Source: an uncultured Collinsella sp. (GTDB lineage Bacteria > Actinomycetota > Coriobacteriia > Coriobacteriales > Coriobacteriaceae). From it: DNA of 10,743 bases. Each line of letters opens with the position of its first letter. Position 1 is the first letter of the stretch. Below the pieces are notes generated by a model, which saw only the letters and a program-made list of their open reading frames with translations, made no database searches and was not told where the DNA came from. A program made the translations under genes and the position numbers. This document shows, piece after piece, positions 1-6,713 of the stretch. The stretch lies in assembly GCA_900544465.1 (NCBI GenBank), contig UQVT01000052.1:1-10743 (forward strand). The letters run 5' to 3'.

Positions 1-212
1 TCGATGTCGCTCGCCACGCGCAGCACGGGCTTGAGCGGCTGACCGATCTCATCTTGCGGCACCTCGAAGGGATCGGCCGTGACCAGGCCAATCTCGGTTC
101 CGCGCTCGGTGGAGCAGATAGCGTAATCGGCCTCGAGGATATCCAGATCCTGCGGATCGAACCACAGGTCGCGCGAGGCGTAGGTAAACTTAACGGGTAC
201 GACTAACGGCAT
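1..212 (-). CDS. ricT: RicT/PSP1-domain protein (YaaT family), N-terminal part only
   Basis: Only the first 70 codons are present, because the gene runs off the left edge of the window. The visible protein begins MPLVVPVKFTYASRDLWF and continues through a GTEIGLVTADPFEVP segment. This matches the start of the PSP1/RicT family, where a short beta-rich lead is followed by the 'G(T/D)E.G.V' strand. RicT (YaaT) of Bacillus works with RicA and RicF in a complex tied to RNase Y-dependent mRNA maturation and developmental control; that role is known for the family and not shown here. The ATG at 212 overlaps the end of holB by 10 nt, with an AGGAAGG ribosome site about 9 nt upstream inside holB, so translation is probably coupled. 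The tmk-holB-ricT order mirrors the Bacillus locus and supports the call. The cysteines expected further into the family cannot be checked. Confidence 0.82.
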   Translation of the reverse strand, partial: MPLVVPVKFTYASRDLWFDPQDLDILEADYAICSTERGTEIGLVTADPFEVPQDEIGQPLKPVLRVASDI

Positions 213-1330
213 TTCAGTGCCTTCCTGATATCGAACAGCATGACCTCGATGGCCAGCTGGGGAGTAACGTTTCTAGCGATGTTGCGTTCGGCGGTTGCGA
301 CTGCCTCGAGCGCCCGCGTGGCGCCCGCAACATTCGTCGCGGCGGCAAGCCGACCGATCGTGTCGCGCACGTCTTCGTTCACCACGTCAGCCGCCTCGTC
401 CTGAAGTGTCAGCAGCACGTCGCGCATGAGCGTCCGCGCGCTCGCCAGCGCTTCCATGATACCCGAACGCTCGCGCGCGTTGAGTTCGCGCTTGTTGCGG
501 TCCTCAAGCTGCTTCAATGCTCCACGCGACAGGTAGTCGGCGTTTTGCTCGAGCACCTTTTCCTGTGTGGACTTGACCTCGGCGAGCGGCGCCTTAACGG
601 CGACGATGAGCGACTTGGCGCGGCTGAGCACGTCGGCCTCGTCGGCGGCGATGAGCGAATCGATGGCGCGAACCATCTGGCGGCGAGCATCCTGACGCTC
701 GGCGCTCTTGAGGAACTCGATGCCACGCGTGGGGCTTCCCGCCACGGCGACGGCCATGCGACAACGCGCGATATCCTGACCGGTGGCGCGGCTCACGGCC
801 TGCGCGGCGACGGCGGGCGACACCAGCCGAAACGGCACGCACTGGCAGCGGCTCACGATTGTGGGCAACATCACGTCTGCCGAGGTGCCCAGCAAGATAA
901 ACATAACGCCCTCGGGCGGCTCCTCGAGTGTTTTGAGCAGTGCGTTGGCGGTGTTGGCGCGCAGCTGCTCGGCACGGTCGATGATGTAGACCTTTGCCTT
1001 GGCGCGGATGGGCGCCAGCGGCACGTCATCGAGCAGCTCGCGGGTCTGGGCAATGAGGTAACCCGTGGCGCTCTCGGGCGTGTAATAGTGCACGTCGGGA
1101 TGCGTATGCCGAGCAACGCGCACGCAGCTGTCGCATGCGCCGCAGCCGTCCTGCTCGCACAGGAAGGCTTGGGCGAGCGCCCACGCGGCGTCGAGCTTGC
1201 CCGCGCCGGGCGCGCCCAAAAACAGGTAGGCGTGCGACGCGCGACCGCTAGCGACGGCATTGGTCAAAAAGTCGCGCACGCGCTCTTGGGTGTCGAGCTT
1301 GGCCAGCAGGCTTGCCTGAGCGGGGGCCAT
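203..1330 (-). CDS. holB: DNA polymerase III subunit delta' (clamp loader)
   Basis: This 375-residue protein is the delta' subunit of the DNA polymerase III clamp loader, which opens and loads the beta clamp on primed DNA. Visible marks are an AAA+ P-loop-like GAPGAGKL at about 39-46, a four-cysteine zinc module at C58, C63, C66 and C69, a Walker-B-like IIDRAEQL at 116-123, LKTLEEPP at 132-139, and the SRC motif at 160-162. The P-loop ends in Leu instead of Thr/Ser and the Walker B reads DRAE instead of DEAD. This fits a delta' subunit that does not hydrolyse ATP but supplies the SRC arginine to a neighbour. An upstream in-frame ATG at 1351 exists, but an AAGGAGG site 9 nt before 1330 decides the start. 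The gene begins 1 nt after the tmk stop and overlaps ricT, so it is the middle gene of an operon. Confidence 0.93.
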   Translation of the reverse strand: MAPAQASLLAKLDTQERVRDFLTNAVASGRASHAYLFLGAPGAGKLDAAWALAQAFLCEQDGCGACDSCVRVARHTHPDVHYYTPESATGYLIAQTRELLDDVPLAPIRAKAKVYIIDRAEQLRANTANALLKTLEEPPEGVMFILLGTSADVMLPTIVSRCQCVPFRLVSPAVAAQAVSRATGQDIARCRMAVAVAGSPTRGIEFLKSAERQDARRQMVRAIDSLIAADEADVLSRAKSLIVAVKAPLAEVKSTQEKVLEQNADYLSRGALKQLEDRNKRELNARERSGIMEALASARTLMRDVLLTLQDEAADVVNEDVRDTIGRLAAATNVAGATRALEAVATAERNIARNVTPQLAIEVMLFDIRKALKCR

Positions 1331-1331
1331 G

Positions 1332-2015
1332 TTACTCGGCCTCCTTGGCAAGCGCGGCGGCGACGGCTTCCCGCGGAATGTCGAGACCGTACGCGCGAAC
1401 CTGCTCGACCGTCTTCTCGAAGACTTCCTCGACGGTCGTAGTGGCGTCGATGAGCTTTACGCGGTTTGGCTCCTCGGCAGCAATTGCGCAAAACCCCTCG
1501 TAGACACGCTCTTGGAAGGCCATGCCTTTTGCCTCCATGCGATCTGCCGCGCCACGGGCTGCCATGCGCAGCGCCGCCTGCTCGGGCGTGATGTGATAGA
1601 CGAGCGTGAGCGCCGGGTGCGTACCCGCGACGGCCAGGTTGTTGGCGTCGCGTACTATCTGGCGATCGAGGCCATCGGCAAACGCCTGGTAGCAGGTCGT
1701 GGAATCGTAGAAGCGATCGCACAGGACCACCTTGCCGGCCGCAAGGGCGGGGGCTATGACCTCGTGCACCAACTGGGCGCGCGCCGCCTCGTAGAGCAGC
1801 AACTCGCAGGTGTCTCCCATCGCCGTGTTGGCGGGGTCGAGCAGCAAAGCGCGAATCTTTTCGCTGATGGCGGTGCCGCCCGGCTCGCGCAGGCTCACAA
1901 CCTGGTAGCCAGCGAGTTCGAGCGCGCGGGCAAGCAGGCGCGCCTGCGTGGACTTGCCGGCGCCGTCGACGCCCTCGAGCGTGATAAAGCTATGTTGAGC
2001 AGGCTCAAAAGCCAT
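1332..2015 (-). CDS. tmk: Thymidylate kinase (dTMP kinase)
   Basis: Thymidylate kinase phosphorylates dTMP to dTDP with ATP in the cytoplasm and is an essential step of dTTP supply. The 227-residue protein has the usual length. It shows the P-loop EGVDGAGKST (14-23), the REPGGT motif (43-48), the DRFYDST segment (100-106) that binds the dTMP phosphate, and an arginine-bearing LID around RMAARGAADRMEAKG (150-164). The ATG at 2015 is preceded by AGGAAGGGG. An extended -10 (TGCTATAAC) lies 37 nt or more upstream, so this looks like the first gene of the tmk-holB-ricT operon. The holB ATG follows the tmk stop by a single base. Nothing looks odd in the sequence. Confidence 0.96.
   Translation of the reverse strand: MAFEPAQHSFITLEGVDGAGKSTQARLLARALELAGYQVVSLREPGGTAISEKIRALLLDPANTAMGDTCELLLYEAARAQLVHEVIAPALAAGKVVLCDRFYDSTTCYQAFADGLDRQIVRDANNLAVAGTHPALTLVYHITPEQAALRMAARGAADRMEAKGMAFQERVYEGFCAIAAEEPNRVKLIDATTTVEEVFEKTVEQVRAYGLDIPREAVAAALAKEAE
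1340..1346 (-). promoter_or_regulatory. Ribosome binding site that fixes the holB start
   Basis: The minus strand reads AAGGAGG here, 9 nt before the ATG at 1330. It lies within the last codons of tmk. It falls after the alternative upstream ATG at 1351, so it supports 1330 as the true start of holB and suggests coupling to tmk translation. Confidence 0.75.
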
Positions 2016-2051
2016 GGGCGCAGCCCCTTCCTACAAGGCGCGTAAATGCGA

Positions 2052-2060
2052 GTTATAGCA
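2052..2060 (-). promoter_or_regulatory. Extended -10 promoter element for tmk-holB-ricT
   Basis: The minus strand reads TGCTATAAC, an extended -10 (TGn then TATAAC, 5 of 6 to consensus), 37 nt upstream of the tmk ATG. No good -35 hexamer is seen at 16-18 nt, which is acceptable for extended -10 promoters. The position at the head of the operon is the main support. Confidence 0.5.
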
Positions 2061-2120
2061 ACCAAGCCATGATACCCCAGTGCTCGGCGCGTCCCCAATG
2101 GCTAAAGGTGCCTTTCCAAA

Positions 2121-2185
2121 GTTGCGGTGAAATAGGGGCTGATTGAAGCTCTGAGACCGCCAAACAGTCCCTATTTCACCGCAAC
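2121..2185. repeat. Long imperfect palindrome (repeat-like hairpin element 1)
   Basis: Two 21-nt arms (2121-2141 and 2165-2185) face each other across a 23-nt spacer. The arms share gttgcggtgaaataggg exactly and differ at one of 21 positions. In plus-strand RNA the differing pair is G-U (2138 with 2168), so the whole stem can form; on the minus strand it is C-A. No T-run follows, so it is not an ordinary intrinsic terminator. It lies between the tmk promoter and the start of the plus-strand zinc-ribbon gene, ending 27 nt before that gene's likely -10. Size and shape recall REPIN-like or small non-autonomous palindromic elements. Membership in a repeat family is inference from one copy. Confidence 0.75.
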
Positions 2186-2212
2186 ATATGATGGGGAGTT
2201 TTGGACGCTGGG

Positions 2213-2218
2213 TATAAT
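2213..2218 (+). promoter_or_regulatory. -10 box for the zinc-ribbon membrane gene
   Basis: A perfect TATAAT lies 37 nt upstream of the ATG at 2256. A TG dinucleotide sits 2 nt before it, one base off the extended -10 spacing. No convincing -35 is visible at 16-18 nt; the region there is just downstream of the palindrome at 2121-2185, which could affect this promoter. Confidence 0.5.
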
Positions 2219-2243
2219 CGTCGTATTGCATTGAAATGTGGCG

Positions 2244-2250
2244 AAAGGAG
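2244..2250 (+). promoter_or_regulatory. Ribosome binding site that fixes the zinc-ribbon gene start
   Basis: AAAGGAG lies 5 nt before the ATG at 2256. An in-frame GTG at 2238 would place this site inside the coding region and add six residues before the zinc ribbon, so 2256 is preferred. Confidence 0.75.
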
Positions 2251-2255
2251 TGGCA

Positions 2256-3239
2256 ATGTCTCGGTATTGCGCCTCGTGCGGCAAGCTTCTTGCAGATAAT
2301 GCCAAGTTCTGCACCTCGTGCGGTGCATCCGTTGAGCAAACAACCGCGAGCGATAGGCAGCCCGCTTTTGAGCAGACCGGCTCCCTTGATACGCCGCAAG
2401 CCAAGGCGGACGACCCCTTCGCCTACCGCCCCGACCCCGCCGCAGGCCCCGCGGCCGTCGAGACCACGCAGCGCATACCCGTCGCGAGCGGCTCGCCCCA
2501 ACAGCAGCCGGCTCCCGCATACGCGCCCGCTTCGCCACAGACCCCCGCTCCCAAAAAAAGCGGCACCGGGCCGCTTATCGCCGTTATCGTTGTGCTGGTG
2601 GCGATCATCATCGCCCTGGTCTTTTTCTTTGTGATCAAGCCTTTCGACAACGCCGCCACGCAGACGACTGCCGAGGTAGCTAAGCTGCACCATGACGTCG
2701 ATGACGATGACCTAAAGCCTCTCGGCGATCCCAACAGCCTGTACGACGATGATGACGATGACGACGAGGATGGCGGCGAAGCAACGCTCTCCGAGCAGAA
2801 CCTCTACCGCCGACTGAGCGAATACTACGACTTGCTCGAAGACCTCGACAACTACGTCCGTGGCTGCGCACAGAACTTCAACGGCAGCTATCTGGAAGAG
2901 GATCGAACCACCCGTCAAAATCTCGCCGACGTCGCCGAGCGCACGGAGGACACCATCGAGCAGTATTACGACATCGTCGAGGACCTAGACGTCCCGACGA
3001 GCTCCAAGAACTACAGCTCCTGGAAGGACATCATCGCCCTGTACGACGACCTGGATCACCGCATTGACGCAATCTGTGATGCTTGGGAGATCAGCCTGAA
3101 ATACGCCAAGCCTGCGGACCACAAGAATGAGATCGTGGCGCCGCTGTCGCGCGACAACGTGGCGGGCACCAATGACAATAAGTACCGCCTAGACTTTGAG
3201 GAGCGCTATCCCGGCGCCAAGCCTGTCGAGGTGAACTAG
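2256..3239 (+). CDS. Membrane protein with N-terminal zinc ribbon and acidic helical C-terminal domain, function unknown
   Basis: The 327-residue protein starts with a zinc ribbon (C5, C8, C19, C22; CASCGK...CTSCGA). A proline/glutamine/alanine-rich linker follows (about 30-103), then one strong membrane helix (about 106-127). Next come an acidic stretch with seven consecutive aspartates (164-170) and a mostly helical, acidic C-terminal region (about 178-290) rich in Tyr, Leu and Asp. There is no signal peptide, so the ribbon is probably cytoplasmic and the acidic domain outside. Zinc-ribbon plus single-helix proteins are common in Gram-positive bacteria and usually lack an assigned role; I do not recognise a specific family here. 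It has its own TATAAT and runs against the surrounding minus-strand genes. It ends convergent with topA, and a palindromic element lies on each side. Confidence 0.85.
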   Translation: MSRYCASCGKLLADNAKFCTSCGASVEQTTASDRQPAFEQTGSLDTPQAKADDPFAYRPDPAAGPAAVETTQRIPVASGSPQQQPAPAYAPASPQTPAPKKSGTGPLIAVIVVLVAIIIALVFFFVIKPFDNAATQTTAEVAKLHHDVDDDDLKPLGDPNSLYDDDDDDDEDGGEATLSEQNLYRRLSEYYDLLEDLDNYVRGCAQNFNGSYLEEDRTTRQNLADVAERTEDTIEQYYDIVEDLDVPTSSKNYSSWKDIIALYDDLDHRIDAICDAWEISLKYAKPADHKNEIVAPLSRDNVAGTNDNKYRLDFEERYPGAKPVEVN

Positions 3240-3257
3240 CGCTTTGTCGTTCCTGAG

Positions 3258-3315
3258 CCGGCAGTTAGGGACGTTCCTAAACTGCTGGCAGAAAAGGAAC
3301 GTCCCTAACTGCCGG
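3258..3315. repeat. Perfect 21-bp palindrome with internal half-site (repeat-like hairpin element 2)
   Basis: Arms at 3258-3278 and 3295-3315 are perfect reverse complements over 21 nt (ccggcagttagggacgttcc... on the left) with a 16-nt spacer. The spacer holds a third half-site, so 3258-3288 is also an imperfect palindrome: aactgctgg faces ccggcagtt. The sequence can therefore form two mutually exclusive hairpins. No T-run follows directly; a separate terminator starts 3 nt later. It lies 18 nt after the stop of the zinc-ribbon gene. It shares the short core TAGGGAC with element 1 at 2121-2185 but not the rest of the arm. This looks like a palindromic intergenic repeat; copy number in the genome is unknown from this window. 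Confidence 0.8.
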
Positions 3316-3317
3316 TC

Positions 3318-3358
3318 AAAAAAACGAGCGAGGATCATGGGACCCTCACTCGTTTTTT
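3318..3358. terminator. Bidirectional intrinsic terminator between the zinc-ribbon gene and topA
   Basis: A stem (3325-3333 with 3344-3352) is flanked by seven A (3318-3324) and six T (3353-3358), so each strand has a hairpin followed by a U-run. One stem position is C-A in plus-strand RNA but G-U in minus-strand RNA, so the hairpin is stronger for topA transcripts. It sits in the gap between two convergent genes and probably ends both. Confidence 0.88.
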
Positions 3359-3380
3359 GGGCACTGTTTCGACTGCGCCG

Positions 3381-5975
3381 TTACTTGTCGGCGGCTGCTT
3401 TCTTGGCAGTCGACTTCTTCGCGGTCGTCTTCTTGGCGGCAGTGGCCTTCTTAGCCGTCGTCTTCTTTGCCGCCGTCGTCTTCTTAGCCGTGCTCGCCTT
3501 GGTCGTAGTCTTGCGGCCGCGGGCGGGCTTCTTCTCCTTGGTCGGGCAGTCCATGTTGACGCAGATACGCCACGGACCGCGCGCCGTGTTGACCACCACG
3601 ATGGGGGCGCCGCACTCGGGACAGGTCTCGCCCGTCGCCTCGAGCTTGCCACGCGCCGGCAGCGGATAGCTCACGCCGCAGTCATCGTAGTTGGTGCAAC
3701 GGATAAAGCGCTTGCCGCTCTTCTCGCTCTTGTGCGCGATCAGGTCGCCATGGCGTCCGGCCTCGGCACACACCTTGCACTCGCCCACTTTAAGGTCGGG
3801 CTCGTAGTTGGTGGGGCACGTCGGGTTCACGCAAATCTCGAAAGCCTTCTGGCGGAACGGCTGACACTTGATGCGCGGCGCACCGCACTCGGGGCACACG
3901 GCGGCCTCGCCCTCGAGCGGGCTCACCTTGACGCCGCTCGGCACCGGATAGGTCACGTCGCAGTCGGGCCAGCCCATGCAGCCAATGAAGCTGCCGCGGG
4001 TCTTGGCGCTCGTCTTCATAACCAGGTCCTTGCCGCACTTGGGGCAGGTGCCCACGCGCGCATCGGCCGTGACGGCGTCGCTGATGGCGTCGCCGAGCTC
4101 CTGCGTATGCTTGAGCAGCTCGTCGAGCACGCCGGCCAGCAGCGCACGCGAGTGCGTCACGACATGCTCTTCGGTGTCCTCGCCGCGCTCGACGCGAGTC
4201 ATGTCGCCGTCGAGCTCGCTGGTCATATCGGGGCTCGTGATGCGCGGGGCAAACTGCGTCAGCGCGTCGATGATGGCGATGCCCAGCTGGCTCGGCTCAA
4301 CGGGATCGTTTTTGAGGTAGCGCACGGCGTACAGGCGCTCGATGATGCTCGCGCGCGTGGACTTGGTGCCCAGGCCGCGCTTTTCCATCTCCTGCACGAG
4401 CTTGCCCTGGCTGTAGCGCGCGGGCGGCTCGGTCTGCTTGGCCTCAAGCTTAATGTCGAACACGTCGACCGTGTCGCCCTGCTCCAGCGGCGGCATCTGC
4501 TCGTCGCGCTTGAGTCCGTACGGGTACGCCTCGCGGAAACCCGGGGTCACGAGCACATCGCCCGAAGCCACGAACGGCTCACCGTTCACGTCGAGCTCGA
4601 GCTTGGTATTCTCGATGGTCGCGGGACCCATAAGCGTTGCCAGGAAGCGACGGGCGATGAGGTCGTAGAGCTTGCGCTGGCCGCCGTCGAGCGTGGACGG
4701 ATCGCCCTCGCCCGTGGGGTAAATAGGCGGGTGGTCGGTGGTTTCGACTTTGCCGCGCGTGGGCTTCATGGGACCGGCGAGCACCTTTTTGCACACAGGC
4801 GCCAGCGCCGGGTTGATCTTTGCAAGGTCGCTCACCACGGCGCCCAGATCGAGCGTCGCGGGGTACACGGTGTTGTCGACACGCGGGTAGCTGATAAGAC
4901 CCGCCATGTAGAGGGACTCGGCGATGCGCATGGTGCGTGCGGGCGAGATGCCCTCGGCCGCTGCGGCAGCCTGCAGCGAGGTGGTCGCAAACGGCGTGGG
5001 CGGCTGCTGCTTGCGCGAGCGCTTGGTCACCGCGGCGACGGTTGCCGTCGCAACGCCGTCGACATGGCCGTACGCCGTCTCGGCAGCGTCCTTGTCGGTA
5101 AAGCGTGCCGTCTTGTGAGCGATCTTAAAGCGGTCATCCTCGGCAGCACCCTGAGCGGCACCCATGCCGCGAATCTGCCAATAATCCTCGGGCACAAACG
5201 CCATGCGCTCGCGCTCGCGCTCAACCACCAGGGCAAGCGTCGGCGTCTGCACGCGGCCGGCAGAGCGCACGTTACCAAAGCCGCCAAACTTGGCAAGCGT
5301 CAGGTAACGCGTGAGCACCGCACCCCAGATGAGGTCGATGTGCTGACGGCTCTCGCCGGCGTCGGCCAGGTTCTGGTCGAGCGAGACGAGGTTATCGAAG
5401 GCCTGCGTGATCTCGGCCTTGGTAAACGAAGAATACTGGGCGCGGGCGACCGGCAGGTCGGGCGCAACCTCGCGCACCTTGTTGAGGGCGTCCGAACCAA
5501 TCAGCTCGCCCTCGCGATCGAAGTCCGTGGCGATGATGACGCTGTCGGACTTTTTAGCGAGGTTCTTGAGCGAACGAATGAGTTCTTTCTCGGCCGGCAG
5601 CTTAATGACGGGCGCCCAGGTGAGATAGGGCAGGCTCTCGAGCTTCCAGCCCTTGATGGAGATACCGTCGGCAAGAAACGGCTTGCGCTTGGTGTCGTAC
5701 GGCGGGCGGGCCAAGCCATCGGGCATGTCGGCCGGCAGCATTTCGCCGTCCTCCGTGACCGAATACCAGCCCAGCTTTTTATCGAACAGCACGCTGTCAC
5801 AAAAATCGGGCGCCAGGATGTGACCGGCAAGGCCGATGGTCACGCACTCCTCGCCCTTCCACTCAAAACGGTAGATGGCGGTGTTGTACACCTTGTCCTT
5901 TTTGGGTTTGCCCGTGGACAGACGCTCGGCGATCTGACGCGCGGCGTCGTTTTTCTCGGCGATGATGAGCTTCAA
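3381..5975 (-). CDS. topA: DNA topoisomerase I, archaeal-type type IA, with four C-terminal zinc modules and a lysine/alanine-rich tail
   Basis: This 864-residue type IA topoisomerase relaxes negative supercoils through a transient 5'-phosphotyrosine link. The Toprim domain opens LIIAEKNDAARQIA, with Glu7 and the acidic triad in TDFDREGELIG (D151, D153, E155). The active site is LISYPRVDNTVYP with Tyr363 and Arg365. The opening, the GLAGHILAPDF segment and the 'RxDNTVYP' site resemble archaeal TopA more than the usual bacterial TopA or TopB. Four cysteine modules follow: C644/647/666/672, C694/697/715/720, C733/736/760/766 and C785/788/805/810. The last 50 residues repeat KKTTAKK-type units, like histone H1-type tails on actinobacterial TopA. 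The start is TTG with AGGAG 6 nt upstream. hypB ends 54 nt before, so it may be read with the tat-hyp genes. A strong terminator follows. Confidence 0.93.
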   Translation of the reverse strand: MKLIIAEKNDAARQIAERLSTGKPKKDKVYNTAIYRFEWKGEECVTIGLAGHILAPDFCDSVLFDKKLGWYSVTEDGEMLPADMPDGLARPPYDTKRKPFLADGISIKGWKLESLPYLTWAPVIKLPAEKELIRSLKNLAKKSDSVIIATDFDREGELIGSDALNKVREVAPDLPVARAQYSSFTKAEITQAFDNLVSLDQNLADAGESRQHIDLIWGAVLTRYLTLAKFGGFGNVRSAGRVQTPTLALVVERERERMAFVPEDYWQIRGMGAAQGAAEDDRFKIAHKTARFTDKDAAETAYGHVDGVATATVAAVTKRSRKQQPPTPFATTSLQAAAAAEGISPARTMRIAESLYMAGLISYPRVDNTVYPATLDLGAVVSDLAKINPALAPVCKKVLAGPMKPTRGKVETTDHPPIYPTGEGDPSTLDGGQRKLYDLIARRFLATLMGPATIENTKLELDVNGEPFVASGDVLVTPGFREAYPYGLKRDEQMPPLEQGDTVDVFDIKLEAKQTEPPARYSQGKLVQEMEKRGLGTKSTRASIIERLYAVRYLKNDPVEPSQLGIAIIDALTQFAPRITSPDMTSELDGDMTRVERGEDTEEHVVTHSRALLAGVLDELLKHTQELGDAISDAVTADARVGTCPKCGKDLVMKTSAKTRGSFIGCMGWPDCDVTYPVPSGVKVSPLEGEAAVCPECGAPRIKCQPFRQKAFEICVNPTCPTNYEPDLKVGECKVCAEAGRHGDLIAHKSEKSGKRFIRCTNYDDCGVSYPLPARGKLEATGETCPECGAPIVVVNTARGPWRICVNMDCPTKEKKPARGRKTTTKASTAKKTTAAKKTTAKKATAAKKTTAKKSTAKKAAADK
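3384..3530 (-). repeat. Low-complexity Lys/Ala/Thr-coding repeats in the topA tail
   Basis: Short tandem units (KKTTAKK, KKATAAKK, KKSTAKK) encode a basic tail at residues 816-864. At DNA level, units near gtcgtcttcttggc recur on the plus strand. Such tails add non-specific DNA binding and tend to vary in repeat number between strains. Confidence 0.7.
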
Positions 5976-5981
5976 AAGAGG

Positions 5982-5986
5982 CTCCT
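5982..5986 (-). promoter_or_regulatory. Ribosome binding site for the TTG start of topA
   Basis: The minus strand reads AGGAG 6 nt before TTG at 5975. No ATG or GTG lies at the family's expected N-terminus, and the conserved LIIAEK strand starts at codon 3, so TTG is the start. Confidence 0.7.
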
Positions 5987-6029
5987 ATCTCGTGTCTCTG
6001 CGGCTACGCCCGCCCGTATGGCGGCCGAT

Positions 6030-6713
6030 TTACGCCCTTGCTTGCTCGATCTGCCCGATGAGCCAATCGCACCAGGCATCCATGCCCTCGCCCTTGCGCG
6101 CGCTCACGGCAAACCGCGGCGCCTGCGGATTGAGGTCATCGAGTGTCTTAGTATACCTATCCATATCAAAATCGAAAGCCGGGGCCACGTCGACCTTATT
6201 GAGCAGCTGCGCGCCGGCGTGCTGGAAGATGCCCGGGTACTTGATGGGCTTGTCGTCGCCCTCGGGCACCGAGAGAATCATGATGGACAGGTTCTCACCC
6301 AGGTCAAAGTCGACCGGGCAGACCAAGTTGCCCACGTTTTCGATAAAGATGACGTCGATGTTCTCCAGACCGACGGCTTGGTCGAAGGCGTCGGCGGCCT
6401 CCATGATCATGTTGCCCTCGAGGTGGCACAGGCCGCCCGTGTTGATCTGGATGGCGGGCATGCCGGCTTCCTTCATGGTGATGGCGTCGACATCCGAGGC
6501 GATATCGCCCTCGATGACGGCACAGCGCAGGCCGGCCTTGTCGCGCAGGCGCTCGTTGGTGCCCAGGATCGTGGTGGTCTTGCCCGAACCGGGGCTCGAC
6601 AAGACGTTGATCACATAGGTGTTTGTCTCATTAAATCGCTGACGCAGCTGATCTGCCAGGCGCTCGTTGCGCGACAGAATCGGCGACGCGATATCAATCG
6701 TTTTCTCAGCCAT
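6030..6713 (-). CDS. hypB: Hydrogenase nickel incorporation GTPase HypB
   Basis: HypB is a cytoplasmic GTPase of the SIMIBI class that, with HypA, delivers nickel to the large subunit of [NiFe] hydrogenase. The 227-residue protein has the P-loop SSPGSGKTT (39-47), EGD (68-70), NKVD (172-175) and SARKGEG (204-210). The G-domain metal site is intact: C96-H97 in GGLCHLEG and C132 in NLVCPVDF. The N-terminal CxxCGC motif of E. coli HypB and the histidine-rich stretch of many homologues are absent, so only the G-domain site is left for nickel. UreG is a related alternative, but the neighbour hypA and the metal-site pattern favour HypB. The ATG has AAGGAG upstream. hypA ends 55 nt before it. Confidence 0.94.
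   Translation of the reverse strand: MAEKTIDIASPILSRNERLADQLRQRFNETNTYVINVLSSPGSGKTTTILGTNERLRDKAGLRCAVIEGDIASDVDAITMKEAGMPAIQINTGGLCHLEGNMIMEAADAFDQAVGLENIDVIFIENVGNLVCPVDFDLGENLSIMILSVPEGDDKPIKYPGIFQHAGAQLLNKVDVAPAFDFDMDRYTKTLDDLNPQAPRFAVSARKGEGMDAWCDWLIGQIEQARA

Noticed and set aside
545..1441. Plus-strand open frame of 298 codons antisense to holB
   Set aside because: holB is certain from its motifs and operon position; the antisense frame has no domain or ribosome site.
2031..2693. Minus-strand open frame of 220 codons over the tmk upstream region and the zinc-ribbon gene
   Set aside because: It crosses the palindrome, both promoters and the start of a supported gene, and has no recognisable domain.
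2121..3315. CRISPR-like or attachment-site reading of the two palindromes
   Set aside because: There is one copy of each, their arms differ, there is no regular spacing, and no integrase or cas gene is nearby.
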